From Roseimicrobium sp. ORNL1 (lineage in GTDB: Bacteria > Verrucomicrobiota > Verrucomicrobiia > Verrucomicrobiales > Verrucomicrobiaceae): a stretch of DNA of 64,000 bases. The stretch spans positions 7,893,749 through 7,957,748 of the forward strand of contig NZ_CP049143.1 of assembly GCF_011044495.1 (NCBI RefSeq). The letters run 5' to 3'. The notes under the pieces were generated by a model. The model worked only from the letters and a program-made list of their open reading frames with translations, searched no databases and was not told the origin of the DNA. Within the stretch, counting starts at the first letter, position 1. Each line of letters opens with the position of its first letter. Of this stretch, positions 36,973 through 45,825 are shown piece by piece. Made by a program: the position numbers and the translations under genes.

Positions 36973-38595
36973 ATGATGGACCCCATGCGAGTCCGGTTTC
37001 CCATTCCCGTGAAGCTGCTGGCCGGCTTCCTGGCGAATGTCGCGCTGATCGCCCTGGGTTTCTGGATTGTCTTCCGCTCCCAGTTCGGTGGTGCCTCCAG
37101 CGGGCTCATGCAGGGCATCATGGAGCCGCGCCTGCAGGCCATGGCCGAGCGCATCGCCGCGGAATTGCGAGACCACCCACGCTCCGCCTGGGGAACTCTA
37201 CTCAAAGATCACAGCGAGACCTTGGGCATTGAGTTTTCATTGTTCGACTCGGAGGTCCAGTACGTCACAGGAGCGCATGAGTCCCTGCCTCCCGACCTGC
37301 TGGAAGCAGTGAAAGAAAAGCTGACACCCCACCTGCGGCGCCGCGGGGATGGGAATGGCCCGCCGCGCCAGCCCCCACCTCCCCCTCCTCCGCTGGGGCT
37401 CGATCCGCTGGACGACATTTTTGGCAGTTCCGGAGGCGCGCGCCCACCGCCCCCACCACGGCGCGACGACGAACAAGATCGAGGTCCGAGGCCCATCAAT
37501 CCTGCCATGGCGGAATATCCCACCGTCATGGCACATACCGATACGCCCCCGGGTTACTGGGCGGTGATTCGCGTGCCTGCCGTCGCTGCTGAGCGCGGTT
37601 ACCTGCCGGCGCTGCTGGTGGTGCGGTCAGACACCTTGACTGCCGGAGGCGTGTTTCTTGACCCCAAGCCGTGGTTGTACGCCAGCGTGGGCGTGCTGCT
37701 GGTCTCTGCCCTCATCTGGGTGCCCATGGCGCTGAGTTTCACGCGAAGCATCCAGCGCCTGCGCAAGAACACCGGCCGTGTCGCGGAGGGCGACTTCGAA
37801 GGAGCAGTGCCCGATGCCCACCGGTTGGATGAGCTCGGCGATCTCGGCCGCTCCGTGCAGCAGATGGCGCAGCGCCTGGATGGCCATGCAAAGGGGCAGA
37901 AGCGCTTCCTCGGGGACATCGCCCATGAGCTGTGCTCGCCCATCGCACGCATGCAGGCCTCCCTCGGCATCCTGCAGCAGCGTGGAGAAGTGAACGGGGA
38001 TGAAAAGAGCCAGCGCTACATGGAGAAGCTCGAAGGCGAGCTGCAGCACATGAGCGTGCTGGTGAATGAGCTGCTCAGCTTTTCCAAAGCCAATCTCCGC
38101 AGCGAGGTGAAGCTGAAACCGGTGCTGCTCGCCCCTCTGGTGCGGCGTACGCTCCAGCGTGAAGATGCCAGTGAAGAAGCAGGCACCGCGAAGGTGGAGG
38201 TGCCTGAGCACTTCGTCGCCATGGCGGATGAAGACATGCTTTCCCGTGCGATTGGGAATCTGGTGCGCAATGCCCAGCGCTATGCCGCGGGGACCGGCCC
38301 GGTGGAGATCTCTGCCACGCGGGCAAATGGCCACGTGAGCGTCAGCGTGAGCGACCGCGGGCCCGGTGTTTCGGCGGAGGCTCTGCCGCGCCTGCTGGAG
38401 CCCTTTTACCGGCCGGACGTTGCGCGCTCCCGCGAGAGTGGTGGGGTGGGGCTTGGCCTTGCGATTGTGAAGAGCTGCACCGAAGCCTGCGGTGGCAAGG
38501 TGGAGGTCTCCAACCGCGAGGGCGGGGGACTCTCTGTCACGCTGAAACTCATGGCGGATCAGGGTACCGGCGCGGACGAGGCCCGCTCGGGCTGA
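36973..38595 (+). CDS. Transmembrane sensor histidine kinase (orphan)
   Basis: 540 residues. The first membrane helix is about 13-33 (LLAGFLANVALIALGFWIVF). An extracytoplasmic sensor region (about 35-230) contains a strongly Pro-rich stretch (runs of seven and five Pro). The second helix is about 235-257. HAMP follows (RSIQRLRKNTGRVAEGDFEG). The dimerisation/phosphoacceptor box is FLGDIAHELCSPIARMQASL with the His at about residue 317. ATP-binding boxes are GNLVRNAQRYAAGTGP (N), VSDRGPGVSAEALPRL (G1) and SGGVGLGLAIVKSCTE (G2). The layout resembles CpxA-type kinases. No response regulator is adjacent, so its partner lies elsewhere. The ATP-grasp gene just upstream may share its transcript. 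Confidence 0.9.
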   Translation: MMDPMRVRFPIPVKLLAGFLANVALIALGFWIVFRSQFGGASSGLMQGIMEPRLQAMAERIAAELRDHPRSAWGTLLKDHSETLGIEFSLFDSEVQYVTGAHESLPPDLLEAVKEKLTPHLRRRGDGNGPPRQPPPPPPPLGLDPLDDIFGSSGGARPPPPPRRDDEQDRGPRPINPAMAEYPTVMAHTDTPPGYWAVIRVPAVAAERGYLPALLVVRSDTLTAGGVFLDPKPWLYASVGVLLVSALIWVPMALSFTRSIQRLRKNTGRVAEGDFEGAVPDAHRLDELGDLGRSVQQMAQRLDGHAKGQKRFLGDIAHELCSPIARMQASLGILQQRGEVNGDEKSQRYMEKLEGELQHMSVLVNELLSFSKANLRSEVKLKPVLLAPLVRRTLQREDASEEAGTAKVEVPEHFVAMADEDMLSRAIGNLVRNAQRYAAGTGPVEISATRANGHVSVSVSDRGPGVSAEALPRLLEPFYRPDVARSRESGGVGLGLAIVKSCTEACGGKVEVSNREGGGLSVTLKLMADQGTGADEARSG

Positions 38596-38738
38596 CCAGC
38601 GGCCTGACGCGGTCCATTTCCCCTCCTTTTGTGCCTCGTACTGCACGGCTTGTGACCGTGGTGCAATACCCCGGGCCTCCATGGCGTAATTTCGGCTTCT
38701 GGAACTATCCACCTTTGCCCCCGTCCTGCCCTGTTCCC

Positions 38739-40196
38739 ATGAGCCTGCCTGTTTCCGGTCATCCCTTCTCCCGCCGCCAGTGGCTTTCCCGCACCGGTGG
38801 AGGCGTGGGTTCGGTGGCGCTTGCCTGGCTGCTGAAGCAGGAGGGTCTGCTGGCCACCAGTGAGCGTCTGGAGGCGCATCACTACGACCTCATCCCGAAG
38901 CGCCCCGTGGCCCAACCGAAGGCGCGCGCCATGATCTCCATGTTCATGCAGGGCGGCCCGAGCCACATCGACCTCTTTGATCCCAAGCCGGAGCTCGACA
39001 AGCTGGACGGCAAGAACTTCCCCGGTGAGGTGAAGTATGACGATGCCGCCGGCGCCAGCCGCGAGGTCATGGCCAGTCCGTGGAAGTTCCGCAAGCACGG
39101 CCAGTGCGGCATGGAACTCTCCGAGCTGCTACCGCACCTCGCCAATGTGGTGGATGACATCACGCTCATCCGCTCCATGCACACGGGCGTGAACAATCAC
39201 GGCCAGTCCATCTACGCCTTGGAGAATGGACGCGCCACCGGTGGCCGCCCCACGCTGGGAAGCTGGCTCACCTACGGCCTCGGTTCGGAAAATCAGGACC
39301 TGCCTGCCTATGTGGCACTCACCGACCCGCGCGGTGTGCCTGTGCTCGGCGTGGAGAATTGGACCAATGGCTGGCTGCCCTCCCTGTATCAAGGCACGGT
39401 GGTGCGCTCGAAGGAGCCACGCATCCTGAATCTCGACGCGCCCATGTCACTGAAAGGTGAGGCGCAGGATCGTTACCTGAACTTCCTCGGCAAGCTGAAC
39501 CACCAGCACCTCGCTCAGCGACCCGGTGAATCCGACCTCGAAGCGCGCATCCAGAGCTTTGAGCTTGCCGCCCGCATGCAGACCGCGGCGAAGGAAGCCC
39601 TCGACATCAGCCAGGAAAGTGAGGCCACCAAGAAACTCTATGGTCTCGATGATCCGGCCACGCAGGAGTTCGGCGCGCGCTGCCTCATTGCCCGTCGCCT
39701 CGTGGAGCGCGGTGTGCGCTTCGTGAGCGTCTTCACTGCCAACCAGACCTGGGATCATCACCAGAGCATCCTGACCGGCCTGCCCACCGCCATCAAGCAG
39801 GTGGACAAACCTTCCACCGCTCTCATCATCGATCTCAAGGCACGCGGCCTGCTGGACAGCACCGTGGTGCACTGGGGCGGTGAAATGGGACGCCTGCCCG
39901 TGATTCAAAACCGCGCAGGCAGCAGCGGCCGCGCCAAGGTGGGCCGCGACCACAACACCTACGGCTTCAGCCAGTGGGTCGCCGGCGGTGGTTTCCGCGG
40001 CGGCTATGTGCACGGCGCCACGGATGAGTTTGGCCACAAGGCCGTGGAGAACATCGTGAACCACTACGACTGGCACGCGACGTTGTTCGAGCTCTTCGGC
40101 CTGAATCCGAAGAAACTCACCTACAAGCGCAACGGCACGGATCAGGTGCTGATTGAGAATCCCGAGGCGCGGGTGGTGAGTGAGTTGCTGGTGTAA
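38739..40196 (+). CDS. DUF1501 family protein (stand-alone)
   Basis: 485 residues from ATG 38739; a GTG 108 bp upstream would place a non-conserved Pro/aromatic stretch before the leader and is not preferred. The leader is Tat-like (FSRRQWLSRTGGGVGSVALA). Core motifs are ARAMISMFMQGGPSHIDLFD, LIRSMHTGVNNHGQSIYALE, FGARCLIARRLVERGVRFVS, VHWGGEMGRLPV and RDHNTYGFSQWVAGGGFRGG, and the C-terminal DWHATLFELFGLNPKKLTY. These are the hallmarks of the PF07394 subgroup normally encoded next to DUF1549/DUF1553 genes, but no such partner is adjacent. This is one of three DUF1501 paralogs in the window. Confidence 0.9.
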   Translation: MSLPVSGHPFSRRQWLSRTGGGVGSVALAWLLKQEGLLATSERLEAHHYDLIPKRPVAQPKARAMISMFMQGGPSHIDLFDPKPELDKLDGKNFPGEVKYDDAAGASREVMASPWKFRKHGQCGMELSELLPHLANVVDDITLIRSMHTGVNNHGQSIYALENGRATGGRPTLGSWLTYGLGSENQDLPAYVALTDPRGVPVLGVENWTNGWLPSLYQGTVVRSKEPRILNLDAPMSLKGEAQDRYLNFLGKLNHQHLAQRPGESDLEARIQSFELAARMQTAAKEALDISQESEATKKLYGLDDPATQEFGARCLIARRLVERGVRFVSVFTANQTWDHHQSILTGLPTAIKQVDKPSTALIIDLKARGLLDSTVVHWGGEMGRLPVIQNRAGSSGRAKVGRDHNTYGFSQWVAGGGFRGGYVHGATDEFGHKAVENIVNHYDWHATLFELFGLNPKKLTYKRNGTDQVLIENPEARVVSELLV

Positions 40197-40208
40197 TCAA
40201 GAAGGAGG

Positions 40209-40281
40209 TTGGGGCTTCCGCCCTGACAGCGGGCGTTGGGCCTTCTGGCCCGACAGCGGTTAGCGGGTTTTCCAACCCGCC
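40209..40281 (+). repeat. Three tandem hairpin units after a DUF1501 gene
   Basis: Units of about 24 bp run head to tail: GGGGCTTCCGCCC...GACAGCGG (40209-40232), GGGCCTTCTGGCCCGACAGCGG (40236-40259) and AGCGGGTTTTCCAACCCGCC (40260-40281). Each contains a short stem-loop, and the first two share the GACAGCGG tail. They fill the gap between two convergent genes and may terminate both transcripts, although there is no T-tract. Confidence 0.7.
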
Positions 40282-40284
40282 AGT

Positions 40285-40860
40285 TTATCCCAATCGCTCC
40301 ATGTAGCTGTGTGTCTTCACGACCACATCGTCCGCAAGTCGCTGCCACTTCATATCAGAATCAAGCAAACGCAGTTCTTCAACGGCCTCCAAGATCTCGC
40401 GGCTCTCCTGCATCGTTGCTCCGTTCGCACCATAAAGGATGCCAGCAGGCCACTCGTGAATGCAGTACTGAAGCCAACTCGCAAGACACTCTGAGAGCCG
40501 GGTTCGTGCCCAGACATTCCCCGGGTCAATCTTCAGTATTTTTCGAAGAAGCTGCTCTTCAGAAATGTCTCCCAGTTCCTCGCGCTTCGCTTTGTCTGCG
40601 TAAAGGTTCTGAACCGTCAGGACAAGACATTGGATGGCGACGACGTTGTCTTCCATGCGGGCCTTGGCAAAAGGGAAGACGATTTCCTGCCAGAGGTGAT
40701 GATTGATTCTTTGTCCCTCGGCATCCTGACAGAGCTCGATGATGAAAGCCTCCTTCGGATCAGCTCTGCATTCCCGAACAACATCGGCAGTCAGTTGATT
40801 CGCTTCGGGGCGCAACCCCTTCACTCTGGCTTCGCAAAATTTAGTATAGCTCGGGTACAT
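40285..40860 (-). CDS. Protein of unknown function
   Basis: 191 residues from the ATG at 40860 (MYPSYTKFCEARVKGL); an upstream in-frame ATG at 40929 would overlap the end of the next minus-strand gene. It appears to be an all-helical soluble protein with charged residues throughout: NHHLWQEIVFPFAKARMEDN, VLTVQNLYADKAKREELGDI, LLRKILKIDPGNVWARTRLS, EILEAVEELRLLDSDMKWQR. There is no signal peptide, membrane segment or recognisable catalytic motif. It lies 14 bp after the large fusion gene on the same strand and could share its transcript. Its base composition is somewhat less GC-rich than its neighbours, which may indicate a more recent arrival. I do not recognise the family. Confidence 0.55.
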   Translation of the reverse strand: MYPSYTKFCEARVKGLRPEANQLTADVVRECRADPKEAFIIELCQDAEGQRINHHLWQEIVFPFAKARMEDNVVAIQCLVLTVQNLYADKAKREELGDISEEQLLRKILKIDPGNVWARTRLSECLASWLQYCIHEWPAGILYGANGATMQESREILEAVEELRLLDSDMKWQRLADDVVVKTHSYMERLG

Positions 40861-40874
40861 GAAGTGTGTCCGGA

Positions 40875-43800
40875 TCACTCCACCTTCAGCACCCCATTCA
40901 TCACCACCCAGTGCCCCGGGAACGTGCACAGGTACGGATACTCCCCCTTCTTCATCGGCGCCGTGAGATGAATCGTGAACTGCTTCTGCGGCATGACCAT
41001 GTCGGTGTACGCGATCACATCGCCTGACTCCGGCACGTAGTGTTTCGCAGGACCTTCGGGATCCGTGATGAGCTTGTTGCTCAAGTCACCAATCACCTGG
41101 AGTTTACCGGGCTTGATGAGCACCACGTTGTGCGGGACCACATCGGGATTGTTGAACGTAAGAGAAATGCGTTCACCTGCTTTTGCCGTCAGCGTCTTCT
41201 GCGCAAACTGCAGACCCAGTGCCGCATCTAGCTGAATGGCGCGGCCCTTCTCACCCTTCGCCCACGGGTTGGGCTTGGCGGTGGGGAAGGCAAAGCCCGC
41301 GTCCGTCGGTGGCGCTGCCGTGGTGGCCTTCGCGAGCAGTGGCTTCGCATTCGGGAAATCCGTGAAGGGTTTGCCGAGGCGATGGATGGTCGCAAACAGA
41401 TCATGCGTCTCTCCCTTGGCGGTGGCGATGTGCAGATGCACTTGATTGGCCACGGGCAGTTCCGGCACTTCCAGGAACACAGTCTTGCCATCCGGCATCA
41501 CCTGCGCGGAAGTGACTTCCAGCACGTCATGTCCCGCCACCTTGGGATGCTTCACGCTCCACTCCTGCGAACCATAGGCGCCGGAGTAGAGGTAGTTCCA
41601 CGTCTGCACGAAGTGTTGCTTCACATTGGCAGCGGCCTCCTTGTCCAACGGCTGGTGGAAAGTGACCATCACCCCATTCTGCCGCGCTTCCCATTTCACG
41701 GGGAAGTTGCTCTGCGGCGCTCCCTTGTCACCCGTGAAGCGAACGCGCTGCAGGTTGCCGTCCTTGGGTCCGTAGCAGCCCCAACCATACATGCCGCTCA
41801 CATAGAGCTGCCCATCCTTGGGATGGAAACGCCCACGCTGTGCGCCGGAAAGAAAGTCTGCAGGAAGCTGCCATGCCAATCCCTGTGCAATGCCCGCACT
41901 CGTATCACGCAGCACCGCGAAACCCGTGCACGCACCGCAGGAGAAGTGCAGCATGGTCTCTTCCGGGAATCCAAAGCGCGTGCCCTCCACAAACGCCTGG
42001 CCGCCGCTGCTATTGTCCACGCCACGTGGCAGATAGATAAACGGCTGCTCTGTGGTCATGCCCGGCTTCGGTCCGCCAAAACCATAGTAGCCCCCCGTCT
42101 TGATCTCGCTCACCTGAGAGGTCGGCGTCCAATCGCCCTCCTGCACACTGGTGGTGATGATGCCCGACTTGGAAAGGCCGAGCCCGTTCGGATTGCGGAA
42201 TCCTGTCGCGAGCACTTCCAGGGGAGAGCCTGGCTTCACGCGGCACACGCCTTCATTGCCGGAGGCGAAATAGAAACGGCCTTCCGCATCGCGTTGCAGT
42301 CCGGTAATAAAGTCGTGACCGGAGGCCGAGGTGACCATTGCGTTGGTCACGCACTCGTATTGATCGGCTTCGTCATCGCCATTCAGATCTACCAGCCGCG
42401 TGATCTGGTCGCGGCCGAGGATGTGAATCTTGTCCTCCACGATCACCAAACCCTGCGGCTGGTGCAGTCCGGTGGCGAAGCGTTTCCACTTCAGGTTCGC
42501 GAGTGAATCATCAATGCCACGCACGATCCACACCTCACCCGTCATGGTGCATACCGCTCCATCTCCATTCGAGAAGAAGTCGTGATCCCCGATGAAGAAG
42601 AGCGAGCCGAAGGGATTGTCCTCAGGCAGCGTCAGTGTATCCAACGCAAAGGACGTGCCTTTGCCCACTTCACCCTTGGTGGTGATGACCTGCGGCCACT
42701 GCGCGGCACCGCCCTTGATCAAGTCACGCCAGGGATGCTCGCTGGCCGGCGCTTTGAGCCGCACGAACTTTCCATTCTCCACCCACGCGGCATCCAGCAT
42801 CTCCACGCCGCCGAGTTGATAGGCGAAGAGGGTCTTCCTTCCGTTCCGGTAGAAGCCGTGATACGCGAAGGGCTGCTTCGGCTTCACGCCTGCTTCCTTC
42901 ACCACGGCCTTGCCATCCATCTTCAGCCCGGCCATGAAACCGTGGCGCACATCGGACAGTGAGATGAATCCACCTTCCCACACCACGGGAAAGCTCAGTG
43001 TCTCCGGGTCAAAGCAAGCCGACATCTCGCCGCTGTCGCCGAGGCGAATGCACACCGCTTTGGGAATGGTCAGTCCCGCGCCCTTGAACACACCGCTCAG
43101 CAGATTACCAGGATCCGCCTGTGACCAGCGCGCGTCGCGCCAGGTGTCATCACTTTGATTTCCCCAGTGACCAAACGTGCCACCATCGAGCCCTGGATAC
43201 GGTGGTGTGACGGCAGGCAGCTTTTCCGCGCCTTTGAACTGCAATGCCTCCTTGGCATAGAAGTCATAAACGCGATCACGATTGACTTGCTCTTTGTGAT
43301 TCGGCCAGAGCTCAGGCCGCAGCGGTTCCTTCTTGTACTCGAAGGGGGCCACACTCACCGCACCTGCTCCGCCGTTCGCTTCTTTGAGCGTGGCTTCCTT
43401 GTCATCGAAATGCCACAAGGCCAATGTGGAGTCGGAGATGACCAGCGGCTCGCCACGTCCCACGGGATTGGAGTTGCCGCGGGAGATGCGCACTTCATCG
43501 ATGATGCCTTCACATCCGACTCCGCCTTCCACGAGACGTCCCACGGCGAAACTGTCCGAGGGAGCATCGGCTGCCACTTCCTTCACAGGCTCATCAAGCA
43601 CCACCTTCTTGTCCACGGTGATGCGCACGCGATCCTTTTCCAGTATCGCGGAGATGCGGTGCCATTCGCCATCGCACACATCCAGCTTGGACTTGTACTC
43701 GCCACCGCGCTTCGGCATGTAAACACTCACGCAGCCACTTCCGCTGTAGGTGTAGAGTTCCCAGTGTTGCGGCGATGACTTGGGGCCATTCGCGAGCAGG

Positions 43801-44933
43801 ATATTGAAGCCGCGTTTGCCATCGAGCTTCGCGAGGCATTCCACGGTGATGGGAAAGTTCTGATACTCAGCCTTGCCGGGGAAGACGATGCCACCCTTCA
43901 ACGCCGTGCCCAGCGCTTCAATCTTGGAGGGCTCGAAGCTGGGCGCTGATGCCGCCGTCACCTTGCTCGAGACAGCCTTCGGTGTGAGGTCCGGCCACGT
44001 ACGCGTTTTCGGCTTGGGCCCGGGTGCTTTGCCATCGAGTTGCCTCACCAGCCACGCGAGTCCATCAAGGTTGTCCATCAGGCGCCCCTCCGCATCCGCG
44101 TTGGTGTGATTGAGGATGCCGATGGGACCTTTGTATCCGCTGTCGCGAATGTCCTTCAGCAGCTTCACATCGAGGTCGCCTTGACCCAGCGGAAGAATCT
44201 TCTGTCCCTTGGCATCACCACCCTCGGTCATGCCATTGAGGTTCAGACAGATGAGATATGGCTTCATCTTCTGCAGCAGCTCGGGGAAGCGCGCGAGGTG
44301 CCCGTGGCCGTGATGCAGGTTGTACACGAGGCCCACGTTCGCGATGCCCTGTGCCTTCAGTGCCTCGATGATGGCGATCTGATTTTCCGGTTCGCCAAAC
44401 CATGAGCCGTGATTGTACAGGCCCACGCGCACGCCGAATTTCGCTGCTGCCTCCGCGATGGGCTTGAGGCGCTCCGCCTCCTGCTTCACGCGTGCTGCCT
44501 GTTCTTCCGGCGTGTTGGTGGGAGCGCCACTGCCCGTGACCCACAGGTCGCACTTCGTCATCCCATGGCGCTTGAGAACTTCCAGGATGAGCTTCGCCTC
44601 GTCATTCAGCGAACCGGGGAACCACCAGCCGGTCAGCGTGATGCCATGCTTTTTCAACGCCTCCATCTCCGCATCAAACGTGGGGATGTGCTCCTTCCGG
44701 TAGTCGTAGACGAACTGCCGCAGGCCCAGCTTCTCCAGCATCGCCGCGCGTTCTTCCGGCCCGCGCTGTTTCGCGTCGAAGGGCACGATGCACCACGCCG
44801 CTAGGTTCTCCCGCCGAAAGAGGTCAGGAGTACCCGCCTGCGCTGAAGCCGCATGAGAGGGCAAGCAAGCTGCAACGGCGAGAGTCAGCGCCGCGACGGA
44901 CGCAAGAAGACGCGATGGGAGAAGAAACGACAT
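40875..44933 (-). CDS. Giant secreted fusion: TIM barrel, LamG-like, beta-propeller and cupredoxin domains
   Basis: 1352 residues from ATG 44933, which begins the signal peptide MSFLLPSRLLASVAALTLA; a longer start is less likely. Residues about 40-310 form a xylose-isomerase/AP-endonuclease-type TIM barrel (AMLEKLGLRQFVYDYRKE, VGLYNHGSWFGEPENQIAII, VGLVYNLHHGHGHLARFPEL). About 335-520 is LamG-like (DGEWHRISAILEKDRVRITV, STLALWHFDDKE). About 540-730 resembles the DUF6797-type region of Planctomycete dehydrogenase-like proteins. About 740-1080 is a six-bladed propeller (GLVIVEDKIHILGRDQITRL, ATGFRNPNGLGLSKSG). The last 120 residues are an azurin-like cupredoxin with His in VPHNVVLI and Cys-His-Met in CTFPGHWVVMNG, the type-1 copper ligand set. 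An exported carbohydrate oxidoreductase is plausible. Confidence 0.82.
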   Translation of the reverse strand: MSFLLPSRLLASVAALTLAVAACLPSHAASAQAGTPDLFRRENLAAWCIVPFDAKQRGPEERAAMLEKLGLRQFVYDYRKEHIPTFDAEMEALKKHGITLTGWWFPGSLNDEAKLILEVLKRHGMTKCDLWVTGSGAPTNTPEEQAARVKQEAERLKPIAEAAAKFGVRVGLYNHGSWFGEPENQIAIIEALKAQGIANVGLVYNLHHGHGHLARFPELLQKMKPYLICLNLNGMTEGGDAKGQKILPLGQGDLDVKLLKDIRDSGYKGPIGILNHTNADAEGRLMDNLDGLAWLVRQLDGKAPGPKPKTRTWPDLTPKAVSSKVTAASAPSFEPSKIEALGTALKGGIVFPGKAEYQNFPITVECLAKLDGKRGFNILLANGPKSSPQHWELYTYSGSGCVSVYMPKRGGEYKSKLDVCDGEWHRISAILEKDRVRITVDKKVVLDEPVKEVAADAPSDSFAVGRLVEGGVGCEGIIDEVRISRGNSNPVGRGEPLVISDSTLALWHFDDKEATLKEANGGAGAVSVAPFEYKKEPLRPELWPNHKEQVNRDRVYDFYAKEALQFKGAEKLPAVTPPYPGLDGGTFGHWGNQSDDTWRDARWSQADPGNLLSGVFKGAGLTIPKAVCIRLGDSGEMSACFDPETLSFPVVWEGGFISLSDVRHGFMAGLKMDGKAVVKEAGVKPKQPFAYHGFYRNGRKTLFAYQLGGVEMLDAAWVENGKFVRLKAPASEHPWRDLIKGGAAQWPQVITTKGEVGKGTSFALDTLTLPEDNPFGSLFFIGDHDFFSNGDGAVCTMTGEVWIVRGIDDSLANLKWKRFATGLHQPQGLVIVEDKIHILGRDQITRLVDLNGDDEADQYECVTNAMVTSASGHDFITGLQRDAEGRFYFASGNEGVCRVKPGSPLEVLATGFRNPNGLGLSKSGIITTSVQEGDWTPTSQVSEIKTGGYYGFGGPKPGMTTEQPFIYLPRGVDNSSGGQAFVEGTRFGFPEETMLHFSCGACTGFAVLRDTSAGIAQGLAWQLPADFLSGAQRGRFHPKDGQLYVSGMYGWGCYGPKDGNLQRVRFTGDKGAPQSNFPVKWEARQNGVMVTFHQPLDKEAAANVKQHFVQTWNYLYSGAYGSQEWSVKHPKVAGHDVLEVTSAQVMPDGKTVFLEVPELPVANQVHLHIATAKGETHDLFATIHRLGKPFTDFPNAKPLLAKATTAAPPTDAGFAFPTAKPNPWAKGEKGRAIQLDAALGLQFAQKTLTAKAGERISLTFNNPDVVPHNVVLIKPGKLQVIGDLSNKLITDPEGPAKHYVPESGDVIAYTDMVMPQKQFTIHLTAPMKKGEYPYLCTFPGHWVVMNGVLKVE

Positions 44934-45096
44934 GGCGGTGGCGATGGCGGGAGAGGAAGAAGAACGCTCGTGCGCCGCCACCCTCGCAAGAAAGTGAAAT
45001 GCGGCGCCGGACTCTACCGCCCTGCGCGAACCCGTCTTGAAATCGCGCGGCTGGTTTTTGTTCCCGAGCGGCGCAAGAGCATTTGGCAGGATGCCA

Positions 45097-45480
45097 CTAG
45101 AAGGCGATCACCTGCAGACCTGGCACGCGACGAAATTCATCAAGGTTGCCTGTAACCACCGGCAGCGAATGCGCGAGACCAGCCGCCGCAATCCAAAGGT
45201 CATTTGCGCCGATAAGTTTTCCCGTGGCACTCAGTGTTCTGAAAATAGCCCCGTAGTGCCATGCAACCTCAACATCGTGGACGAGCATTTGGAATGGGAG
45301 AAGGAATGATTCCCATGCTGTGCGTGAGGCAAGGCTTGTCCCACATGCTAGTTCACCAGCGATGATCGGAGTGATGCAAAGTTGCGTATTGGCTGCAGCG
45401 AGAAACCGGCTTGCAGGACCAAGCTGACGGCGACGAGACTCGCGTTCCAGAGCCACCAAGAAGCTGGTGTCCAAGATCAT
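45097..45480 (-). CDS. PIN-domain (VapC-like) toxin
   Basis: 127 residues, typical VapC size. Acidic residues expected for Mg-dependent RNase activity are visible: Asp in MILDTSFLVAL, Glu in IIAGELACG, Asp in LIGANDLWIAAAGLAHSLPV and Asp in GNLDEFRRV. PIN toxins cleave RNA, often tRNA or rRNA. The start overlaps the antitoxin stop by 4 bp (ATGA), the usual antitoxin-first arrangement with translational coupling. It is divergent in context from the large fusion gene, which ends its upstream side at 44933. A functional pair is likely because neither gene shows disruption. Confidence 0.9.
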   Translation of the reverse strand: MILDTSFLVALERESRRRQLGPASRFLAAANTQLCITPIIAGELACGTSLASRTAWESFLLPFQMLVHDVEVAWHYGAIFRTLSATGKLIGANDLWIAAAGLAHSLPVVTGNLDEFRRVPGLQVIAF

Positions 45481-45731
45481 GGGTTGGACTCATCCCAAGG
45501 GTTCTTGGGGGGAACGTCTGCCTTGTCCGCCGCTTCGATGTGATCCAAGTCTTCTTCGGAAAAATGGAAAGGGCGATTCTGTAGGTAAGCGAGAATAGCT
45601 TCCCCATTCATTGGAGCGTCAGGCCAAATTGCCCGACGCACTACCATTGAGAACGACTCTCTGTCGTTTCGTTTGGCTGCCCTCAGTTTCTCGTAGGCAT
45701 CCAGTTCAAGAGTAATTGTCTTGGTCGCCAT
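45477..45731 (-). CDS. VapB-like antitoxin
   Basis: 84 residues from ATG 45731; a longer frame upstream lacks conserved character and would run through the putative operator. The N-terminus MATKTITLELDAYEKLRAAK is a ribbon-helix-helix DNA-binding domain as in the VapB/DUF217 group, followed by ESFSMVVRRAI. The C-terminal part (PFHFSEEDLDHIEAADKAD) is acidic and probably wraps around the toxin. It is the first gene of a two-gene module with the PIN toxin. A direct repeat overlapping its start codon is a candidate autoregulatory operator. Confidence 0.88.
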   Translation of the reverse strand: MATKTITLELDAYEKLRAAKRNDRESFSMVVRRAIWPDAPMNGEAILAYLQNRPFHFSEEDLDHIEAADKADVPPKNPWDESNP

Positions 45732-45750
45732 GCATGAAACAATGCATGAA
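45730..45750 (-). promoter_or_regulatory. Candidate operator of the PIN toxin-antitoxin pair
   Basis: ATGCATGAA occurs twice (45730-45738 and 45742-45750), 12 bp centre to centre, with each copy containing the palindrome ATGCAT. The repeat overlaps the antitoxin start codon. About one helical turn between copies suits binding of paired ribbon-helix-helix dimers, so repression by the antitoxin is likely. This rests on pattern only. Confidence 0.45.
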
Positions 45751-45825
45751 GGAACGTGAAAAGTCAAGCCTCCGGCGAGCGAGCTAAGTTGTAAGTCGCT
45801 CGTTATTAAACAGTTAAAACGAGCG

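Noticed and set aside
40209..40281. A CRISPR array
   Set aside because: Units are hairpins of different sequence in direct contact, with only three units, no spacers and no cas genes.
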